A stretch of DNA of 64,000 nucleotides from Ischnura elegans (Eukaryota > Arthropoda > Insecta > Odonata > Coenagrionidae), in assembly GCF_921293095.1 (NCBI RefSeq), contig NC_060251.1, positions 63,381,585 through 63,445,584 of the forward strand. The letters run 5' to 3'. Below are positions 57,476 through 64,000 of the stretch, one piece after another. Both the position numbers and the translations under genes were made by a program. Below the pieces are notes generated by a model. The model was not told the DNA's origin, did not search any database, and saw nothing but the letters and a program-made list of their open reading frames with translations. The first letter of the stretch is position 1, and the number at the start of each line of letters is the position of its first letter.

Positions 57476-58478
57476 GTCATTAATTTTGTCTTGTCTCCCA
57501 AATATTTTTTTCCTATTTTAAAATTCATTTCCAGTTCAATCGGTCGAATTTACGATGTCCCCCATAAGGACAGGAGTCAAATCAAGAAGAGATCGGGTTC
57601 GGTTTCTCCGACCGGAAAAAAATTGGAGAGACAAATGAAGTCCGCTGCTCCCTTATTTATCTCTCGTGTTTCTTCATTTTTTTTAGTGTCTTTTTCGGCG
57701 TCATTAGGTACGAAAATACAGAAACACGGTCGTTTGCCTGGAAGAAGTCAAGGGCTATTGAGGGACATCCGGATGTTGTTGGGCTCCGCGATATTCTTTT
57801 ATCATTATTTCCATTATAATTTGCCCTCGGGAATATGTTATGCCCTCCTGATATTCCCCGTTTTTATTACGGCTTCGTCTTTTTCCTACGGATGATTCGC
57901 CTTCTGGAACGCGGTCCACTTCGAGGACTCAAATTTGGGTGTTGGGTGAAAAAAGTTTTTCTTAGCGAGTGTATGAGTATGGAAACGTGTGGAGAACTGT
58001 ATGGATCAGAGAGTGTGTAAATTAACATTTTTCCACGTTCTCTCTTCGAATATTCATCCCTTTTTAGGTTCCAAATTTTGTATTTGCTCACTTTGAAGGA
58101 CATCGTTATGCTCGCCTTTCTGCGCTCCGGTAAAAATCATACTCTCCAGACCGCGTAATTCCGCAAAAAATATTTTTTCGCCGAGGCCGAAATTATTTGC
58201 ACACTTCATTTCTGTCATAACTCCGAAGTTTCACGCCACTCATACTCCGATTACCAACTGAGGAGAAAGGCTCACTTGAGAGAGTCCTAATTTTCGCGGC
58301 GAAGCTCATTGACACATCCAGAGGGAAAGTATTTGACACTAAGTAAGGAAGTGAGGCATATTAATAAAATATCGTCTCATCTCATCTGATGGGCCAGGTC
58401 TTTAACATGTCGTGACGTGAAAATTCCAAGATAGGGAGATAAGTTAACCATAAATATGGCACAAGCGAACTCCACCAT
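57476..58478. other. No recognised gene
   Basis: The plus frame 57470-57895 (141 codons, Phe/Ser-rich C-terminus) is the longest non-repeat frame in the window, but it has no recognisable domain. The opposed frame 57867-58103 overlaps it. Confidence 0.3.
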
Positions 58479-58735
58479 CATAATCATCTCGAACTCAAAA
58501 AAATATATAATCTGGGAGTTTACCCTTAAAGTCAATAGAAACATTATTTAACTAAAGGACGAACCAATTAATTTACGATATGTTATAGTCCTCCGTCATC
58601 GATTAGTTATTCACGGTCACCATTTCATTTATGTAGCACTTTTTCGCACAGATAAAGTCTAAAGACAGCGTCATAGAATCAAAAAATACATTTTTTTAAA
58701 CCTGAAATCGAAAAGACTGGCAAATAGGGCACTAT
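58479..58735 (+). repeat. Second copy of the 57047-57300 repeat
   Basis: A direct copy 1.43 kb downstream, with only a few differences (for example CATCGATTAG for CATCGACAAG). It lacks the GTACACTGACGC flanks. No target duplication could be fixed here, so either movement or local duplication is possible. Confidence 0.9.
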
Positions 58736-59561
58736 GGCATCAACCTATTCGTCAAATTTAAACTTCTAACTGCGCTGCCATTTCTGAAGACGCGATAATA
58801 GCAAAAATGAAATCAGTTAATGTGCCAGCAAGTAATTTTAGCCATTTTCTCACGGTAAATATTTTGGAAAAATTATTTATTCAATACATTTTATTAAAAT
58901 GAGTTCAATTTCAATAAAACCGTCAAATTCAAACCGCGCTTGCAATGTTTTTAAAATAAAAAAGTAGTCCTACGGTATAATTTACAATTCTTCAACAAAA
59001 TACTGATAAAATTAACGGTTTAAAAATATGAAAACGAGTTTTTTCTACTGTGTTGAGTGAAACTATTTTGTTAAACAAAGTTTGACTATAAGTCATGTTA
59101 TTCTTAAAAAAATAATGAAATATTTGAAACGCATTTTGGGAAATATATAACAGGCATAATATCACATTTCTTCCCTTCCGATTTGCGATGCATCTTCTTT
59201 TTCATTTGGTCATATATGAAGCAATGGAAATACCTACAGATACAGGTTTAACCTACTATTTTCAACATAAAAATACGTCATCGAATTTCAATGGGTGAAG
59301 TTTGATTTTATATTGCAAAGGAAAAAAAGGGTGGGTATTATGAAATCGGATTGAAATAATAAAACAACAATAAAAGGAAATTGTGGGATAGCAGTTTGAA
59401 ATTGACAAAACAAATATTTCAATAACTGAGGACAAAATAACTTCAAGAGTCGCGATATTCTTTTTCTTTTTTTCCGGCCAGGTCTCCGAGAACAAGATAC
59501 TGAAAGCTTCGTTCAGAGACTTCCAAGACATTCTCAGGTTTCAGTTTTGGGAAAATCAACT
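58736..59561. other. No gene seen
   Basis: AT-rich; nothing recognised. Confidence 0.5.
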
Positions 59562-60290
59562 CAAGGGGACTGCATAGAGGAGGCCCAATTTCATCACATA
59601 GAATGCAGATTTTGGTTGCCACTTCAGTCGCATTTTAATCGGTTTCCACAAATGTCCGCGGCGCGGTGACGAGAGCAATGCGATCCACTTTTTCCACTAT
59701 TTTGCATTATACTGTTTGTAATTGCGAGGAGTATCATTGGAAAGTTATACATTTGATAGATACAAGAATTCTGAGGGTTCAAGGCGAACCCTGCTAAGGG
59801 TACAACGCACCGGGGCCCGGAACCAAGCCCGAGGCTTATACGCCAGGACACCCGGGGAGGGGCTGGAGAGGAAGGAAAAAGGAAAGAGGCGCCGTCGCGA
59901 TCGGAGCCCGCCGACGCCTCCAGGGAAAGGAAAGGAATGGAAGGAAGGGAAATAGGGATTAAACACTCCAGCGCTATAGAAGCGAAGGAGGCCCTACCTA
60001 GCGCAACCAAGCATACGCAATTTTTCTTCTACCAATTCTAGTAGATTTTCCTATGAGGAAGAAAAATCTATCGATCGAATCGGTAGATATTTGATAGATA
60101 CAATCATCATGCATATAAATTTCGGTTTAAACCGTTAATTATACCTTATTTACCCGTGAAACTCGAATCAATTTGTCCGTCAGCGACGCGAGTGGCGACT
60201 TTTGCAAACCCAATTAAATTAAATTACGCGGTGATTGACAACACATTTAGAAGCCGGCTTGAGAATCCTCTTTTTTAATACTCGTGTTTA
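59562..60290 (+). mobile_element. Foldback element FB1, copy 3, interrupted by a SINE-like insert
   Basis: The left part (59562-59764) and the right part (60089-60290) are continuous with each other in copies 1 and 2. The left has AAGGGGACTGCATAGAGG, GTTGCCACTTCAGTCGCATT, GTCCGCGGCGCGGTGA and TTTGATAGATACA. The right resumes at TTTGATAGATACA and goes on through CGTGAAACTCGAATCAATTT and GTCAGCGACGCGAGTGGCGA. Only one arm is present. Confidence 0.85.
59765..60088 (-). mobile_element. SINE-like insertion with 14-bp target duplication (324 bp)
   Basis: It is bounded by ATTTGATAGATACA at 59751-59764 and 60089-60102, a perfect 14-bp direct repeat inside FB1 copy 3. The insert is GC-rich in the middle and shares its whole length with the block at 2930-3249 in opposite orientation. 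A long target duplication and lack of coding are typical of LINE-mobilised SINEs. A GGTTCAAGGCGAACC palindrome lies near the 59776 end. No clear tRNA, 5S or 7SL head was identified. The frames through it (59624-60010, 59722-59955) are compositional. Confidence 0.8.
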
Positions 60291-61559
60291 TTTCCATTAA
60301 TCCCGAATAAAACTCCAAAAAGATGTTTAAAAACAATTCTCTGGTAGTGTTTTAAATCTTTCTTATTCTTCAAATAATTAAAATTCACTTATATGACTCT
60401 ATTGTGTTGATATATATTATAAAACCAAATGGAAACCTTATTCTCATCACCTATGAATTTTAATTTATAAGCTAATCTTACTTTATAAAATAAACAACCC
60501 TTTTTCAATAAAATTCCCTAATTCAAAGAAATTTCACGTGAATACACATGTAGAAATCAAATTGCTCCTGCCCAGATAATCTACACTGAACTGTCCCAAA
60601 AACGTTGACTTCAACATGAAAATCACGCCCGAAGAAAAATCTTGGCAATCCTGTCAATCAACTTCCCCACTGAAACAACACCGGGCGAGTCTCCAAAAGA
60701 TGTCCGAATTTTGCTCATGGGGAGGAACTGGAATGGATACAGAGGACATAACATAGGCCGGAGTTGATGTCGCACATGATAAGCATGCTTTTTAAAAATA
60801 TTTTTCTCCTCTTAGACCGCGAAATATTTCCATCAATCACTTTCGTCGATGAAAAAAAATACCACAAAAAAATAACATATTTACACATGTCCAATCAGAC
60901 AAGAGATGGATAATACAATCATATAGACATGATGAGAGTGAAAATACAGGGATTGTCTCACCGAGATCGGCTAAAATATACTCGTCAAATCACAAAAGAT
61001 GGGAAGAACAAACGCGACAATGACTCATGGCGTGCCGGGAAATTTATTACTTAACAATTACGCCACGCGGTGGGGAGCTATTTCATCATGATTTATTGCC
61101 CACACTATCGCTTTGGCTCCATGAAGAATCTACGTGTATTACGTCGAGGGGTTATTAATGTCCCTGGAAGCCATGCACGAGCGTCCCCGTAATATTATCC
61201 GCTATTTTTCCAACGACGCGCAGCTACGAGCGTTGTATATATACACAAACAAACAAGGCGGGGGGGTTCGCACGCAGCATGAGGGAGTGTGGGGAAGCTT
61301 GTGTCCCGAGGGAGATAGCCGCGAGTAAACAAAGCATATATAAGTCAATAAACGCCACGGGGGCTGTCTCCTGCGCTGCGGGAGAGCAAAATGCATACAC
61401 CGATCAATCAATTTCAAGCGTGGGAGACATTCGCTTCTCCTGTCGACTCTCTCAAAATTCGAATCCCGGGGTGACGAGGGAGTATGAGGGGGCGGTGGCC
61501 TCGTTTCCATGCAGGGGTGCCACCTTTCCGAGCAGAAATTAGGGCGGAATACTTATTGG
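60291..61559. other. No recognised gene; GC-rich island 61200-61545
   Basis: The first 900 bp are AT-rich. The island has a TATATAAG box at about 61338 with GC-rich sequence 25-40 bp downstream, which could be a core promoter, but no exon can be read. The frames there overlap on both strands. Confidence 0.35.
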
Positions 61560-62255
61560 TTAAGCTGGAAGCCACAGATTCGAATGAGCTCATCTCATAT
61601 TTATAGTGAATTTCGATATATTTATCATCATAAAAACCAAATACTAAAAAACTTAAGGTGGCCTTCCATGCATCCATCAATCCAATAATGCCGTGAGAAA
61701 CTTGATGCATTGATGATTTAACTTTAAAAGCATTGAAACGATAAAAACCCAAAGGTTAGAACGAAATCATCTCATATCTATAGTGAATTTCACTGTCCAT
61801 ATCATCGTAAAAACAAAATCATAAAAAAATCTTAAAGTGGTAGCTGCCGATACATCTATTAACCCAACAATAATGTGAGAATTTTTATATATTGGTAATT
61901 TAACTTTGGGAGCGTTAAAATTAATAAAATCCACAGATTCGAATGAAAAAATTTCATATTAATCATGAATTTCACTATAAATAAATAAATATATATATCA
62001 TTAAAGGAACAAAATCATAAAAAAACCTTAGGATGCTAGTGCAAAGCTCTCCGTGCATCCATGAACCCAATACTACTGTGAGAATTAACCCAAGAATAAT
62101 TCCTTTACACCATCCTCTTCAAGTACCTTTATTACAAAGGGCACATAAATGACACATAGAAATACGAGATAGACCTATTAATAGAATACTGATTCAGCAT
62201 GACGAATATATTGGTAGATTGGTAATTTAAATTTACAAGCGTTAAAATGATATCA
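61560..62255. repeat. Diverged tandem array, about 180-bp unit
   Basis: Units start at about 61574, 61760 and 61936 with ACAGATTCGAATGA..TCATAT, followed by ATAGTGAATTTC, ATCATMATAAAAAC-AAAT, AAAAAACTTAA, CATCCAT.AACCCAATAA, GTGAGAA and TTGGTAATTTAACTTT..AGCGTTAAAA. The third unit is broken after 62090 and its end reappears at 62210-62255, so about 115 bp of foreign sequence lies between. Non-coding. Confidence 0.75.
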
Positions 62256-64000
62256 TTTTAAAACTTATGCCTGATTATGAGAGCCGAGAATGTTTTAACG
62301 GAAAACAGGATTCAAGCAATTGAACTAGTACGGTCATATGAAGAGAAAGAACAAGAGTAGATTTCAAAGGAAGACCACGAGGAGCTGACACTCCAAGAGA
62401 ATATAGGATGAGGAAGACGAAAGAGCAGGTAGAAAGATGGATAAAGACAGCAGTTAGATAGGATCGTAACACCGATGGATGGACAAAGAGACTTGGAGGA
62501 TAGAAATCAGAACATGTCGATTGGCATTAAGAACCGACCCTGTCCATACACTAATACAAAATCCATATAAATACTATAAAGGTACCAGGAAATTATCAAT
62601 ATGACTGTTTACTGAGCATCAGTATCATCAATTGGTGGTGATGATGGTCAGCCATAAATCCAGATCCAAAACTTATATTCTATAAGTCGATGACACCGAT
62701 AGTACCGTATAGGGAATGGATGCTATATTACCGTTCAACAAATTTTCACTAAGCTTTCGTAAATCCATACTATGGCGACAATTTGCGCATACAATTGTTC
62801 ATTGGATTTCAATAAAACGCTTTATAGCAAAACTTACTGTGATTAATCGTTTAAAAAATTATTATCATAATTAATAAGAGTAAATAAGTGTATAATTCAA
62901 AGGCATTTGGTATTAAATAATAATTAGATATAAAAAAAGTATCAACTTCCGATAATTTTAAGATAAGAATGACGTCTTGAGAGAATCTGCAGTCTACATA
63001 GCAGGCTACATGTGTTATGTGTAAGAAAATTTCAGCAAAAAAAAACAAAAATTAAAATTTTTAGTGCCGTATTTCTTAGCGAAGTAGGTGAAATACTTTA
63101 AAATGCTTCATAACCAAACCTAGAGTTGAAGTATATTGCACCATAACATACCGTGAAGTATCGACCTAGATGTTCCTTGAACAGGGTTGTATGAAAGATT
63201 TTTTTGTTTCACGAAGGATGCGGTACTCCACTAGCAAATGCTTCCTTTGGCTTTTTTGTAAATGATACCGATGAATGAGATCATTTTCAAACTGAACAAA
63301 ATGTATGTAAGAATAATACCTTTGTTTTATCATAACCAAGTGTCTTCATTATTACATTACTCATCAAAGCCTACAATTAAAACGAATAAACCATAACATC
63401 TTGACGGAAAGAACAGAAGATCATATTTTGAAATAAGGAAAATGAGAAAAACATTAGATAGGTGCCTTGCTGAATGGCATTTGCTAGCTTACGATAAAAT
63501 GAATGGTACACATAAAAATGTCATGTTTCACGCAAGAATACAACGATGGTGCAATTACTTGTACTCGCGTGGCCCCCATGGTACATTGACAATATTGCGA
63601 TTGAAATTACATTTCAATGATAATGTTGACGATTAAAGACACCGGAAAAAAACTTTTCTAGCATGAAACATCGCAAAGTAAAATAGACCCATCAATAGAA
63701 GATTCATTGAGTGTAACACAGATTAAATACTTGTCAGAGATAACGGTGGTAACATATAAAACGGAAGCTTGCTGCGGTATATAAATCACTTGATAAGCCC
63801 ATGCTGTTCCAATAGTGCGGGGTCTGAATTTTAATGAGAGTTCTTCATGCATCTTGTATCCGGTGACCTCAAGTGCTACAGTCTATTTATAGCAAGAAAA
63901 GAATACTGTGACGTATAGAGCGTACGGATAAAATTTCTATCGCCCAGATAATTTTAACCTTTTTATCTTAAAAGAACATATGGTTACAGTAAATATACGA
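62256..64000. other. No recognised gene
   Basis: At 62345-62530 a plus frame with stops reads GRPRGADTPREYRMRKTKEQ, then RWIKTAVR. It is Arg/Lys-rich and may be the decayed end of a retroelement protein, but I cannot place it. The rest is AT-rich; frames 63442-63636 and 63658-63852 are unrecognised. Confidence 0.35.

Noticed and set aside
57470..57895. 141-codon frame as a gene
   Set aside because: No recognisable motif; the first part overlaps a local duplicate and the last part is phenylalanine-rich from a T-rich tract.
61337..61380. TATATAAG as a definite core promoter
   Set aside because: A single TATA-like string in AT-rich DNA is expected by chance; no exon or conserved downstream element is visible.
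62345..62530. Retroelement protein tail
   Set aside because: The Arg/Lys-rich segments between stops look translated once, but no family motif could be matched with confidence.

Overview
This looks like a gene-poor stretch of an arthropod (probably insect) nuclear genome. The evidence is AT-rich DNA with scattered GC-rich patches, no long host coding exon, and many eukaryotic transposable elements: non-LTR retrotransposons, a Penelope-like element, hAT-type and foldback DNA elements, tRNA-derived SINE heads and Helitron-like repeats. I cannot name the species. Almost all open frames of 60-150 codons here are chance frames inside repeats. The only protein-coding sequence I recognise belongs to mobile elements: a GIY-YIG endonuclease of a Penelope-like element (20617-21033, minus), an RNase H domain of a 5'-truncated non-LTR element (46176-46895, minus) and two decayed reverse transcriptase C-terminal regions (26873-27870 and about 51490-51960, both minus).

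Layout. 1-11 kb: two copies of a long dispersed repeat, two tandem arrays, two hAT MITEs with target duplications, an inverted-repeat element with a SINE-like insert, and a 1.25 kb foldback element. 11-20 kb: divergent tandem repeats, a composite inverted-repeat insertion bounded by a 14-bp duplication, and a Helitron-like copy. 20-31 kb: the Penelope-like element, a tRNA-like SINE head, more Helitron-like sequence, a long AT-rich blank, an RT pseudogene and another foldback. 31-41 kb: divergent local duplications, including four copies of a module centred on an ATCGAT core. 41-47 kb: a perfect 1271-bp palindromic element, a hexamer-tailed foldback and the RNase H element. 47-56 kb: several GC-rich islands, two of which are duplicates of each other; some carry a short ATG frame ending at a consensus splice donor, so a cluster of alternative first exons of a gene beyond the window is possible. 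56-64 kb: a duplicated MITE-like repeat, a third foldback copy interrupted by a SINE-like insertion, and a divergent tandem array.

Two themes stand out. First, the 536-bp-arm palindrome at 41873-43143 has no mismatch between its arms, starts with CACAGTG, has an ACAAAA-type nonamer after a 22-bp spacer and has near-identical 5-bp flanks. That is the architecture of Transib/RAG recombination signals. Second, twelve sites share a hammerhead-ribozyme-like core (CTGANGA, one base, short hairpin, GAAAC); eight of them form four tail-to-tail inverted pairs, one of which encloses the Penelope endonuclease. All boundaries and identities were read by eye.
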